From contig CAJNDS010000302.1 in NCBI GenBank assembly GCA_905221605.1, forward strand, positions 72,501 through 115,000: 42,500 nucleotides of DNA, given 5' to 3'. The DNA comes from Symbiodinium natans. Its lineage: Eukaryota > Sar > Dinophyceae > Suessiales > Symbiodiniaceae. The notes beneath the pieces were generated by a model. That model did no database searches, was not told the DNA's origin, and worked only from the letters and a program-made list of their open reading frames with translations. Every line of letters begins with the position of its first letter. The first letter of the stretch is position 1. A program made the translations under genes and the position numbers. Positions 28,517 through 38,538 of the stretch are shown piece after piece.

Positions 28517-28575
28517 CCCTAAACCCTAACCCTAAACCCTAAACTCTAAACCCTAAACCCTAAACCCTAAACCCT
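28517..28575 (+). repeat. CCCTAAA array at the right edge of the element
   Basis: It starts with the second CCCTA duplication copy (28517-28521) and continues as CCCTAAA/CCCTAA units. Together with 19818-19836 it is the split target array. Confidence 0.85.
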
Positions 28576-29251
28576 GAGATTTGAACTTCCAGGTGCTCCT
28601 TCCCGACGGGCAGCGCCGTCCGCGTGAAGGCCAACGGGTTCAGCGGCGCCTGCCTGCCATGCCCAGGAAGCAAGGAAGGGTTTAGGGTTTAGGGTTTAGG
28701 GTTTAGGGTTTAGGGTTCAGGGTTCAGGGTTTAGGGTTTAGGGTTTAGGGTTTAGGGTTCAGGGTTTAGGGTTTAGGGTTTAGGGTTTAGGGTTTAGCGT
28801 TTAGGGTTTAGGGCTTAGGGTTGGTACACTTCTGGATTTGTGCGTGGGGTTGAGAGCCACTTGAGGGTGAGGCACAGCTTTCGGGTCTAGGTAGCCCAGT
28901 AGCCAGTGGGTTGCCTCGAATTTTGGCGCTGGTTACTTTATGAGGAACCTAGAAGCCAAACATGGACAACAGTGCACCACTGGGCATTTATGTTAGCACG
29001 TGCATTTTTTGATTTTCATCAGAAAACCAGCAAATACCCGCTTCTAGGCTGCCGCCCGGCCGGCAGAATACTCCGCTTGCATTCCCCCTGCTATCCATTC
29101 CTCTCGACAAGCATCAGGCTCAGTAATCCTTGTGGTCGAAAGCTCACGTACGCCCGGAACAATGGCGCATTCTTGCAGCAGCCGATCTGAAAACCCCCCA
29201 AGATTGCATCCCAAACCTGCGGTCATCAGTTCAGAGAACGACCCCGGATTG
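28576..29251. other. Island, TTTAGGG array and unresolved sequence
   Basis: 28592-28677 reads on the plus strand as a Cys/Gly-rich exon candidate (VKANGFSGACLPCPGSKE) with a TTCCAG acceptor and a donor at the following array. The array (28678-28822) is almost pure TTTAGGG. A 60-codon ATG-initiated minus frame lies at 29044-29226 (MTAGLGCNLGGFSDRLLQEC), with no recognised family. Confidence 0.4.
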
Positions 29252-29604
29252 CCCTAAACCCTAAACCCTAAACCCTAAACCCTAAACCCTAAACCCTAAA
29301 CCCTAAACCCTAAACCCTAAACCCTAAACCCTAAACCCTAAACCCTAAACCCTAGACCCTAACCCTAAACCCTAAAGCCTAAACCCTATGTGTCTTCAGG
29401 CCAAGAAGCTGGCTGGGTGCCCGCACGACATCCAGAGCCACAGCTATCTCCCTACCCTCCACGACGACGAGCACCTGACCATCCTCAGGGACTGGGTTTA
29501 GGGTTTAGGGTTTAGGGTTTAGGGTTTAGGGTTTAGGGTTTAGGGTTTAGGGTTTAGGGTTTAGGGTTTAGGGTTTAGGGTTTAGGGTTTAGGGTTTAGG
29601 GTTT
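29252..29604. repeat. Two opposed telomere-like arrays around one short island
   Basis: CCCTAAA (29252-29388) and TTTAGGG (29496-29604) face each other across a 96-bp island (29400-29495). The island is open for exactly 32 codons on the plus strand between a TCTTCAG acceptor and a GT formed by the first repeat unit. It is also open antisense (DGQVLVVVEGREIAVAL). Confidence 0.75.
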
Positions 29605-30135
29605 AAAGGTTGAGGGTTGAGGGTTGAGGGTTTGAGCAACCTTGGGGATCAAAATTGCCCCTAAACGGATGTATTATAGGCCTTCACAGGAATTCTAGGT
29701 AGTAAAAGGTATATGACCCCAATTTTAGGGTTCATTTGGCCCGCAAGGAAGGCAACTCCGGAAGTACCCCAGTGCCGAAAAGCACATTGGGCAGTGAAAG
29801 AAGAGCCTGCCCCAATTTGGGCCAACTTGCTCCAAAGTCCCCTAAACCCTAAACCCTAAACCCTAAACCCTGAACCCTGAACCCTGAACCAGGAGCTGTG
29901 GGCACATGCCTGGACGTGAAGCTTATCTCCACAAGCCTTCTCAATGCTCATTATGACCTCTTCAGAGTCCCCTGAACCCTAAACCCAAAACCCTAAACCC
30001 TGAGACCCTGAGACCCTCTTCCGGCACCCATAGTCCTGCTCGCAAGCATTGTGCGAGATGGAGGCGACAGACCAGTGAGCGGGAGTGTCCTCCGTTGCCG
30101 GAAAACGCCTCGGAGCAGCGTTGAGGGTTTTAGGT
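29605..30135. other. Unresolved islands
   Basis: Short arrays lie at 29839-29890 and 29972-30010. On the minus strand 29890-29971 reads EEVIMSIEKACGDKLHVQ between a TTCAG acceptor and a GT donor, both within degenerate telomere units (TTCAGGG). 30020-30115 is open on both strands. An AT-rich dispersed repeat (GGTATATGACCCCAATTTTA) is at 29707-29745, with relatives at 16578-16615 and 30590-30625. Confidence 0.35.
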
Positions 30136-30238
30136 TGGCATGTTCCCTCTTATACTAGGAGTCCTTATTGGAAATGAAAGTACCCCCTATTATAATCCCA
30201 ATTTAGGACTGTTAGTGTAATTAAGGGGGAACATCCCA
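30136..30238. mobile_element. MITE-B copy 5
   Basis: The ends TGGCATGTTCCCTCTTA and TTAAGGGGGAACATCCCA are complementary apart from two mismatches and a small insertion. The flanks GTTTTAGG and GTTTCAGG may be a decayed duplication. Confidence 0.75.
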
Positions 30239-32419
30239 AGTTTCAGGGTTAGGGTTTATGGGCTTTAGGGGCGAGGGCTCAGCGGCCAGTTTCAGATAGA
30301 CGGATCGTGGACAGCTGAAAACGAGATGTCGAAGTACGCTGGTGACTATGAAGTACGATGTCGTGACAGGGGGCGGGGGCCGGGGGGGGGGGGGGTTGTC
30401 TGTGCTTGCGATGTCAGAGCCCCATGCAGTAGTGTGCCCACTGCTGTGGAACACATGCATGTATACATGGGTGATTCTCTGGTGACCCCCTGAACCTTCA
30501 ATTTCCTCAGGTACTCAGGCCTTCGGGGCCAAAACCCCTAAAAGGGTTTACGGTTCACGTACCTCAATAGGAGATATAGGTCGTCTAAGGTATATGACCC
30601 CAAATTTTAAGGTTCATTTGGTCCCCCAAAAAAAAAGTTTATAGGGTTTAGGGGGCCAGTGACTCCCAGTAGCACTTCGACCTCTGCGCCGGCAAAGAGC
30701 TGAGGCGGCGAGTCGACGGGAAATACTCTAACCCTCGGCAAGGGTTTCGGGTTGAGGGTTTAGGGCCGAGGGTTTGGGGTTTAAGGCTAGGGTTTAGGGG
30801 GTTTAGGGTTTAGGGCTTAGGGGAGCTTAGGGTTTTAGGGGGTTCCGGAAGGGGGGAGGGGGGATGGGTTGTGGGGTCAAGGGGTGGGGCGTAATTGGGG
30901 AGCTTTGGGAGTATTTGAAGTTAGAGGGGACGCACCGGGAGGAGATCACTGGTTCTGCGGTATCGAAGATATTTCGGGCCCCCTGATACTTAAGGCTTAC
31001 ACCCCAAATTCAAAGCTTTCTGTTTGAGCGGGCTAGCAGCGTCCCTCCCATGCGTGTCGTAGCCAATCCCTCTACGCCGGTCTGCCGGGTTCAGGGTCTG
31101 AGGCCACTTCTCTCTCCTTGCTTTTCACCCTGGGAAACCGAGCCTTTAGTCCTTAACCCTAAACCCTTTTGCAACCTAAACCCTAAACCCTAAACCCTAA
31201 ACCCTAAACCCTAAACCCTAAACCCTAAACCCTAAACCCTAAACGAACCACAGGGGAGCCACTACTTTTTTTGCATCCTGGTCTATGGGACTGCAACGGG
31301 AAACCCTGAACTACCCTAAAGCCACCAGATCACCACGGGGCCCCAAACCCTAAACCCTAAACCCTGAACTGCCCTAAACCCTAAACCCTAAACCCTAAAC
31401 CCCCAAAAACCCTAAACCCTAACTGGCTGAGTGGCCGAACATGTTGGCTGGGAAGCTCGCGGCTTGGCCAGACGCCTCGGTCGAAAGCCACCCAGACCTG
31501 GTGCAGACATCGTCTCCGGCTCCACTGAATGGAGGGTTTAGGGTTTAGGGTGTAGGGTGTAGGTTTAGGTTCTTTAGTTCGAGTCTGGTGAGACAAGCGA
31601 TGGTGCAACAGCCTACCCAGTGTCCGAACCCACTCAGGTCGGCTTCAGGAGGGGCAATGGCCCGCATTCGTCTTGGGGTTTAGGGTTTGGATTTAAGGAT
31701 TTCAGGGTTTTCGGCTCTCGCGCTCGCACAAGGCAGGCAAGGACTCGGTTGGAAGGTTCTCACCATGACAATCCGCCAGATTCCCACTCAAGCGCAGCTC
31801 CAAACGCGATAAATTAATAGTGTAGGTCAACGAACCATGTGGAAGTGGAATCTCGTGCTGCGAGGACAGTTCATTGACCATTCTCGTTCCATCTGACACT
31901 ACATGTTTGTCTACTATAACGGTTCTGTGCTGACATTCCCCATCTACCTCACTCGCCGGTTGCACAGAAAACATATACTAGAAAACATTTCAGGGTTTTA
32001 GGGTTTTTGGATTTAGAGCGGGTTTAAGGGTTTAAGGGGTGTAGGATTTAAGGGTCGAAGGATTTTGGGGTTTAAGGGGCTTTAAGGTTGCTATGGCCTG
32101 TTAGGGTTTAGGGTTCGAGGTTTAGTGTTCTACGGCTTTGGGGCGCTCATGGAGATGATTGCAAGAATGGGTTCCGTCTTCGTTTCTTGATGCATTGGAC
32201 CACCTCCAGCACACTGTGCGCTCTCAGAGCCCTGAAGCTCTTCGTTCCAGGAAACCACCCTAAACCCTAAACCCTAAACCCTAAACCCTAAACCCTAAAC
32301 CCTAAACCCTAAACCCTAAACCCTAAACCCTAAACCCTAAACCCTAAACCTAAACCCGCAACCCGCAACCCGCAACCCTCAACCCTAGCCTGGCCCGCAT
32401 GCGACTACAGCATAGGACT
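30239..32419. other. Arrays and unresolved islands
   Basis: TTTAGGG or CCCTAAA arrays lie at 30742-30842, 31175-31234, 31343-31422, 31536-31577 and 32256-32358; a G-run is at 30379-30396. Candidate coding islands include 30296-30352 (plus, IDGSWTAENEMSKYAGDYE) and 31432-31637 (plus, two pieces flanking a 42-bp repeat-derived GT-AG stretch). A 90-codon ATG frame lies on the minus strand at 31702-31974. No family is recognised. Confidence 0.35.
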
Positions 32420-32623
32420 TGGGATGTTCCCCCATGTACTAACGGTCCTGAATAGGGGTTCTAATAGGGGGGGGGGGGGGGGGGGGGAGGGTTAGGGGCT
32501 AGGGACTAGGGGCTAAGGGTTCGGGTTCGGGGTTAGGGTTTAGGGTATAGGGTTTAGGGTTTGGGGTTTAGGGTTTAGGGGTACTAGAATCCCTACCAAG
32601 GACTGCTAAGCGGGAACGTCCCA
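32420..32623. mobile_element. MITE-B copy 6 carrying a G-run and telomere repeats
   Basis: The left end TGGGATGTTCCCCC and the right end GGGAACGTCCCA are those of MITE-B. Between them lie a run of about 20 G and a block of TTTAGGG-like units, doubling its length. On the minus strand its ends give a GT at the start and CCCAAG at the finish, as an intron would need. Confidence 0.7.
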
Positions 32624-33383
32624 ACCTTGAGGCCTTGTCGAACTGTAAGTCGCGCAAGATGGCCTCATACCACGAGCCGACGCCTTCACGCTTTCGCACC
32701 TTCACCATGGACTCAAGTGGCTTGGTAGCCCAGCAACCATATTCTGATAAGGGCACCCTTTTGTGGGTTAGTTACTTTTTACGTCATAGGTGTCCATAGC
32801 CATTCCGCTTCAGCTTTGGTGCTGCTTCATGTGTTGGTGCTGCTTCAACATGTGTGTGCCGTAGTGAAGCAGCACGCGAACTCTGAAGCAGCATGGCTAC
32901 GGAGTCAAATGAATAAGGGAACCTTGAACCAAACAAAAAGGGAAAAGGGTACCACTGGGCTACCAAGGGGGGAAAACTGCACAGAAGCCTCTAGAAAAGA
33001 AGCCGGCTTAGAAGACCGGAGGCCTGTTGTTGCCTACTGTAGCTGGTTCACAAGCAACGACTCAAGACGATCACGGGAGAATGAACTTCGGGCCTCTCTA
33101 AAGCACTCGCCGCAACTTCAGGTTTGTGCAACCAACCAGGCACTCCCAAGCACTACATCAAAGGGCAACCTTGGGTAACCAAAACACTAAACCCCAAACA
33201 CTCAACCCTAAACCCAAAAACCCTAAGCCGGTGAAGAGTTTAGGGCCTTTACGGGTGGCCATGATCTGCCCAGTGACCTCCACAAAGGCAAGGTTTCGCG
33301 GTATGGCCCCCGGCGTCATAGCTTCAGAAAGCAGGACAGATCTCCGGCCCTATACTTGAAGCCATCGAGCCATGGCCAAGATG
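32624..33383. other. Unresolved islands
   Basis: 32626-32757 is open on the minus strand (ESMVKVRKREGVGSWYEA) and on the plus strand. A 120-codon plus frame covers 32816-33178. Neither is recognised. Short CCCTAAA-like runs are near 33190-33225. Confidence 0.35.
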
Positions 33384-33387
33384 ATGG

Positions 33388-33504
33388 GTTTAGGGTTTAG
33401 GGCTAGGGTTTAGGGTTTAGGGTTTAGGGTTTGGGGTTTGGGGTTTAGGGTTTAGGGTTTAGGGTTTAGGGTTTAGGGTTTAGGGTTTAGGGTTTAGGGT
33501 TTAG
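33388..33504 (+). repeat. TTTAGGG array with intron-like ends
   Basis: The 117-bp block begins GTTTAGGG and ends TTTAG, with two TTTGGGG variants inside. The flanking islands join in phase on the plus strand (HGQDD and DKGGWRYHTVLAS segments), so it could be spliced as a GT-AG intron. Strand assignment of the flanks is not secure. Confidence 0.75.
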
Positions 33505-33999
33505 GGACAAGGGGGGCTGGCGGTATCACACTGTTTTGGCTAGCCTGTGTGGTTGGAACGTGTACGTTGAGTAGGTTGAACCGTGTTTTCAATGGAGTTC
33601 TGTGGAAGTAGTGTTGCGATTTGTTTGGATCGTTTAGGCCAATGTGTTACTGCTTTCCTGCATTCCTACCTACATCAGCCCAACTTCCTTATCTGCATCT
33701 GTCTGAGAAGGATCACTTCAGCTGCGGGAACAGCACGTCCGGCAGATGAACGCAATCGAACCTTTGAGATGCAGGAAGTCTGAGATAAAAATGAACCCCT
33801 TCTTGCAACTGGCTTGCGCAGCCCCTCAACATCCCTCAACCCTGCATGGAAGATCCTTAGCCGGAGTAGGGTTTCGGGTTTAGGCTTTAGGGTTTCACTG
33901 AAGTCGCGAAGCGAGAAGCAGTTCGAGTCTACACAAGGGCGAGCCGCATGGCCACAGTGCGTTGTAGGGAATTGAGCTTTTTTGACTAGGGCTTTACGT
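33505..33999. other. Unresolved islands
   Basis: 33722-33865 and 33904-33960 are open on the plus strand and separated by a 38-bp telomere-like GT-AG stretch. The minus strand of the first is equally open behind a strong TTTTTATCTCAG acceptor. I cannot choose. Confidence 0.3.
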
Positions 34000-34085
34000 G
34001 GGACTCTACTTACCTACAGTTTAGTAGCAACGACCCCCTAAATTAGTAGGCATAAGCCATAAAACTGCAGGTAAAGGAGAGTCCC
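34000..34085. mobile_element. MITE-C
   Basis: GGGACTCTACTTACCTACAG and the complementary right end (CTGCAGGTAAAGGAGAGTCCC) form imperfect arms of about 24 bp around an AT-rich centre. One copy is seen. Confidence 0.6.
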
Positions 34086-34211
34086 CAGGTAGCGATAGAA
34101 CGACTCAGACCTAATTCAATGCAGGCCTCCGGGTCGTCAGGGTCTCGTGGCCTCAGCCCCAGGCCAGGAAGAATGCAAGGACCCATGACCCAGATGTTCC
34201 GGCCTTCTACA

Positions 34212-34315
34212 AGGAGGGACACGCCTAGTATAAGTAGAGTTATAAGAACCCCAGATTCGGTTATAAGGATCCCAAAATTAGGCTATAAGTCCCTTAGCTA
34301 CAGTTAGTATAGTAG
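34212..34315. mobile_element. MITE-A copy 4, flanked by a 9-bp repeat
   Basis: It carries the left end and interior of MITE-A, with the right GC-rich arm missing after AGTATAGTAG. CCTTCTACA lies on both sides (34203-34211 and 34316-34324), a likely target-site duplication. GC and AG dinucleotides at the borders would allow it to be spliced. Confidence 0.7.
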
Positions 34316-34324
34316 CCTTCTACA

Positions 34325-35513
34325 CCCTTGGTGCCCTGATGGCCTTGCAAACCCTAATCCCCCCTTTCAGACCCTTTTTGTTCTTCTGGGCTAGGACAGG
34401 ATGCCAGAAAGAGCAGCCCTTTCAGAGCCGAAACCCGAAACCCGAAACCGAAACCCGAACCCGAAACCCTAAACCCTAAACCCTAAACCCTAAACCCTAA
34501 ACCCTTGCACGTTCTCAGCTCCCGACTCGGCGTTCGAGGCCTCATCAGGGGCAAGCATGAATTCAGCGGCGCACCCTTTTTGACCCCTTACTGAGGCTCC
34601 TCGCAATTTTAGACATAGAAGAATATGTATATGTGTACCTTCTTAAAGTATCATATACATATATGCATGTGTCTATTTATATATGTAGAGAGACATGTAT
34701 GTATAAGATGTATAGAAGAACAGAAGTCGCTTACAGGACCCATGCGCAGGCAGACATGCTTCTGGTGGCCTGACCATGCGCAGCTAAACCCTAAACCCTA
34801 AACCCTTTTGAGCAACTGCCGGCAAACATGCAACTTCTCAGAAGTCACATCACGCAAAACAGCACGCAAACTGTTCTATGCACCCATATCACCATGAGGA
34901 AGCACACTTGAAATAAGGAAGAAATCTGCACGGCCGTCAAGATAATCGAATAGTAAAATGAGCTGAAACTGCTGCCACATACGACTAGCCAAGTGATGCA
35001 AGAACAAGAGCAAACTGTCCGCCAGCTCTTCGCCCAACCCTAAACCCTAAACCCTAAACCCTAAACCCTAAACCCTAAACCCTAAACCCTAGCCTTATAC
35101 GCACACAGCGGAAGCGCCTGCGGCGCTTGAGCTTTCAAAAGGCTGAGCGAGGCTTCAGTCTCCTGCAGTCATCATGAAATCTGCAGATCTGAGGAGGGGT
35201 CTAAATATGGCCCTTTGGGGGGTTTAGGGTTTAGGGGTTTAGGGGTTTAGGGGTTTATTAGGGTTTCCCCCTCCCACCTCTCGCACGTTCCCCCTTCCGC
35301 CTCCGGAATCCGGGAAACCGCTGCAAAATCGAGTCGAGCTATCGATGTCGATCGGGTCGCATCGGTCAGGGAAGTTCCGTCCAGAAATCAACTGGCCTTT
35401 AGTTTGGTGGGTATATGCTTCTTGAAAAGCAGCAAGCATAAGCGCAACCCAAATCCAAGAACATGTCTCGGCCAACGTGGACCTTGATGAACTTCTCCTT
35501 CTCTGCCATGACC
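34325..35513. other. Islands, arrays and microsatellite
   Basis: Degenerate CCGAAAC/CCCTAAA runs lie at 34430-34505, arrays at 34784-34806 and 35034-35092, TTTAGGGG at 35218-35262, and a TATG microsatellite at 34620-34720. On the minus strand 34860-35030 is open for about 52 codons with AT-richer codon use (MWQQFQLILLFDYLDGRADF). At about 35440-35512 an ATG frame starts MAEKEKFIKVHVGRDMF. No family is recognised. Confidence 0.35.
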
Positions 35514-35647
35514 TACACAGGAGGAGCCCCCTAGTTAGAAGTAGAGTTACAAGAGCCCTATACATGGGGTTATAAGGATCCTAGATTAGGTTATATGTCC
35601 CTTAACTACAGACTACAGATAGCATAGTAGGGGGGCCCTCCTTGTAG
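35514..35647. mobile_element. MITE-A copy 5
   Basis: The left end TACACAGGAGGAGCCCCC and right end GGGGGGCCCTCCTTGTA flank the typical interior. On the minus strand its end supplies TGTGTAG just before the ATG frame noted at about 35512. Confidence 0.75.
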
Positions 35648-35910
35648 CAAGCCCAGCGCGGGGAGAAACCAGACCGCCAAGCCAAACTACCACAATGCAT
35701 GCATCGCTTTAGCTTCACCCTTGACCCCCTCCATGCAGAGACGTTTAAGACCCCTTGTATTAAATCAAATATTACCTGACAACTTGTTTTTATATCAGTG
35801 TGAGGTATACTCCTTTCTCAAGTATAGTAGCCGATTGTAACCAAGGGATCTTACCGCGTAGCCCCAGAGGGCTGAAACCAGTAACAATCACTTACTACTA
35901 AATCCCAAAC

Positions 35911-36059
35911 CTATAGACCTTAAGAGTAACCAAGGAATAAAAAAGGGTGCCCTTTTGGTTTCAAGGGTACTTACAAAAAGGGAGTAAGGGCCTCCTGAAG
36001 TGCCCTAAACCCTAAACCCTAAACCCTAAACCCTAAACCCTAGGGAGTAAGGGCCTCCT
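35911..36059. repeat. Dispersed repeat with a telomere cassette between direct repeats
   Basis: 35911-36000 resembles 38923-39011 (AAGGAATAAAAAAGGGTGCCC and AGGGCCT cores). GGGAGTAAGGGCCTCCT occurs at 35980-35996 and again at 36043-36059, enclosing 46 bp that are mostly CCCTAAA units. Confidence 0.75.
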
Positions 36060-37506
36060 AGAAACCCTCCAACCGAGCCATGAGACCTTCTGAACTTCCT
36101 GCTCCACCGCCAACTTGTGACTCTCGGCCGTGGCCTTCGTTTAGGGTTTAGGGGTTTAGGGTTTAGGGTTTAGGGTTTAGGGTTTAGGGCACTTCAGCAA
36201 TGACTCCGAGATTTTCCGAGGGCTTCTAGTTGTCGGTTTCCGCAGGGAGGCACGCAACTCAGGTACACGCACCTAGATAGTTGACCGGAGCGTACCGTAC
36301 GCGAATCTCAAGTCCCAGCTCACGATCGCCGGTGAGGTTCAGGGTCTAGGGCAAAGTTTATGGTGCGCCTAATCCAGGCTGCGGCCTGGGTGGAACATGC
36401 TATGTCTGGTCAGTGCATGTTCTCACTTTTGGCGACAGGCCTGTCAACGTGTCAGACAACACATCCCAAACCCCGAACCCCAAACCCCAGCATCTCTTGT
36501 GATAGCCCCTGCACCCTCCGAATTTCCAATAACCTAACACCCTCCTCTGCATTCCTCCAAGCCTAAACGCTCTTTTGAGCCAAGCATAGACCCCAATCCC
36601 CCCAATTTCGCCACCAGGGGCTCGGGTGCATGGCAAGTTCAGGGTTGCAGCACGCCCCGTGGCTCCCATGAGGCGCAGGGGTTCACAGCAAGAACAGGGT
36701 TGAGGGTTTCGACTCTCGCACTCGCGGAAGCAGGCAGGGGTTCTGCTCGGGTTCGGCTAGGGTTCGAGGGTTTAGGGTTCAGGGCTATGAGGATGAGGGC
36801 GGCGATGGTTCGAGTGACGATTTGAAAAGGTCTTCACTCTGAGCTCCCTGGCTAAAGCATCGGCAGCCTCATCGCGCCTGCTGCGTGCCGAGATTGGGTT
36901 GAAGGTTTCAGGGTTGTGCGCCTTGGTGCGTTCCACGAGTACCTTTTAGATCCCTGCCGTCATCAAACAGTGAAGGCAATCGGGAGACAAAGGAACCTAT
37001 GGTCGTAGGCGCAGGAGACACACACTGAGTTCAGTGTTCAGGGTTTTGGTTTCCTGTCTCTCTGTGTGCGTGTGCGTGTCTCTCTCTCTCTCTCTGCAAC
37101 TTTTGTGGCCTTGGTCCAGGCTTGAGGGTTGTCATACCCGGGCAGAGGTCGAGAACTGCAATGCTGCTCTGTTTCGAGAAGGACACCCAGGGTTTAGGGT
37201 TTAGGGTTTAGGGCTTAGGTTTCCTAGCTGAAGCAAGCCTCTTGGATGGGACATTGGAGTTCTTAGAGAGACCCTTGCAAACACCGAATCTACCGAATTG
37301 GGATCACAAACCTTATACTACCACAACTCCTACTTTTCATATTAACCATAAACCTTTGAGTCATTTGGTCCCCAAGGACTTGCAGGCAGCAGCGGCTTTT
37401 CAAGGGCGGCGTTGCGGCTCTCGGGGAGTGTTCTTTGGCGCCAGGGAATCCGCACAGGCTCCCGTGTCAAGGGCCACCCATGAGTTCGAGAATCGACTTC
37501 CCCCCT
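36060..37506. other. Unresolved islands, retroelement-like scraps
   Basis: TTTAGGG arrays lie at 36139-36190 and 37190-37220; a TC repeat is at 37079-37096. On the minus strand 36273-36345 reads GDRELGLEIRVRYAPVNYL up to a consensus GTGCGT donor. About 36823-36890 reads RRDEAADALARELR, and about 37427-37487 reads WVALDTGACADSLAP. The last two resemble RNase H and aspartic-protease motifs of retroelements but are short. Confidence 0.3.
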
Positions 37507-37677
37507 AACACAAGCAGGGGCACCCCCCCTTACTAACGGTAGCTATAAGGGACCTTACAGCCTAATTGTAGGATCCTTCTGACCCAATCTATAGGGTTCT
37601 TAGAGCTCTAGTTATCACTAGGGCGGGGCCCCTCCTTGCATGAAACTTCTTATCACTAGGGTGGCCCCTCCTTGCAT
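37507..37677. mobile_element. MITE-A copy 6 with duplicated right end
   Basis: A complete but diverged copy (37507-37640) is followed by a 38-bp tandem repeat of its right end (TTATCACTAGGG...CCTCCTTGCATGAAA, from 37612 and again from 37650). Confidence 0.7.
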
Positions 37678-37989
37678 GAAAGCCTGTTTTGGGGATTCCC
37701 ATGAGACCATCTGAATTGAAACGCTGACTTTAACAGCAGCTTCGCATCTGCAGCACTCTATCCCGCTTCTTCCCGTGTGTCTTCTCAAGGCTCACCACGA
37801 TGTAGGGGCCCTGAATAGTTAGAAGAAGGGTTTTGGGAGGTTATTAGAGTATTACAGAGGGGGCCATGAGGGAATTTTGTGCGTAGTTCTTTCGACCCCT
37901 CTAGGAGGTTGAGGGCTGTGTGAAAGTATGGAGCGGAGGAGGGGTTTCCTACGCAGGTCCTCTCCGCAGCATTTCCCGCCATGTGAGGA

Positions 37990-38117
37990 TCACAGGAAGT
38001 ACTCCACTGGCGGTCTGCCTATGGCCGCTTCACCCCTGCGAGGTGCAGGGTCGAACTGCACGAAGTGAGACCCTAGCTTCTCGTCAATCTCCATGATGGC
38101 GGCTTGATTGCCGGAAC
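37990..38117 (-). CDS. PP2Ac: Protein phosphatase 2A catalytic subunit, last exon
   Basis: The exon encodes [27 protein letters not shown] and the C-terminus PPVEYFL followed by TGA. PP2A ends in TPDYFL; the kept YFL carries the leucine that is carboxymethylated and the tyrosine used in regulation. The first two bases complete an Arg codon with the preceding exon. The acceptor is CATCTAAG. PP2A is the major serine/threonine phosphatase core enzyme of eukaryotic cytoplasm and nucleus and works with scaffold and regulatory subunits. No upstream in-window stop or shift breaks the gene. Confidence 0.9.
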
Positions 38118-38135
38118 CTTAGATGGCAAAAACAC

Positions 38136-38202
38136 ACCCTAAACCCTAAACCCTAAACCCTAAACCCTAAACCCTAAACCCTAAACCCTAAACCCTAAAC
38201 CC
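38136..38202 (+). repeat. CCCTAAA array in a PP2A intron
   Basis: About nine CCCTAAA units lie inside the last intron (38118-38498), 18 bp from the acceptor of the last exon. Read in the gene's direction it is TTTAGGG. Confidence 0.9.
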
Positions 38203-38498
38203 TGTAGTTGGACTCGGTCCCAGGGTTTCGGGCTTAGGCACGCTGACCTTCGACAATGGTTTACAGTGGGAGTGGATTTAACATCGAAGGTCTTTGTATT
38301 TGCTACAGAGCGCATCATGCGCGAGACGCCCGAAAGGGCTCATAATTTCCCCATGCCCTTGTTGCCCTAAACCCTAAACCCTTTTTTCAAGCTGGACTTG
38401 CTCCACACACCCGCTTATCTACGTCAAAGCCCTAAACCCTAAACCCATCTAGACCAACCGCGACATCCCGGCGGACTGCTAATTGCCTGCCCGGGGGC

Positions 38499-38538
38499 GG
38501 TAGCAGTAGTTTGGCGCTGAGAATATGGTCACAACTTG
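38499..38538 (-). CDS. PP2Ac: PP2A catalytic subunit, exon with SAPNYCYR
   Basis: It encodes QVVTIFSAPNYCY and the first base of an Arg codon. SAPNYCYR is invariant in PP2A-type phosphatases and lies by the active site. The donor is GC (TACC|GCCCCC); joining to 37990-38117 restores CYRSGNQ exactly. One residue is missing relative to usual PP2A between the preceding THE and VVTIF. Confidence 0.9.

Noticed and set aside
29753-29840. GRF-type zinc finger on the minus strand (VGPNWGRLFFHCP)
   Set aside because: The later cysteine and tryptophan pattern does not fit and the plus strand is equally open.
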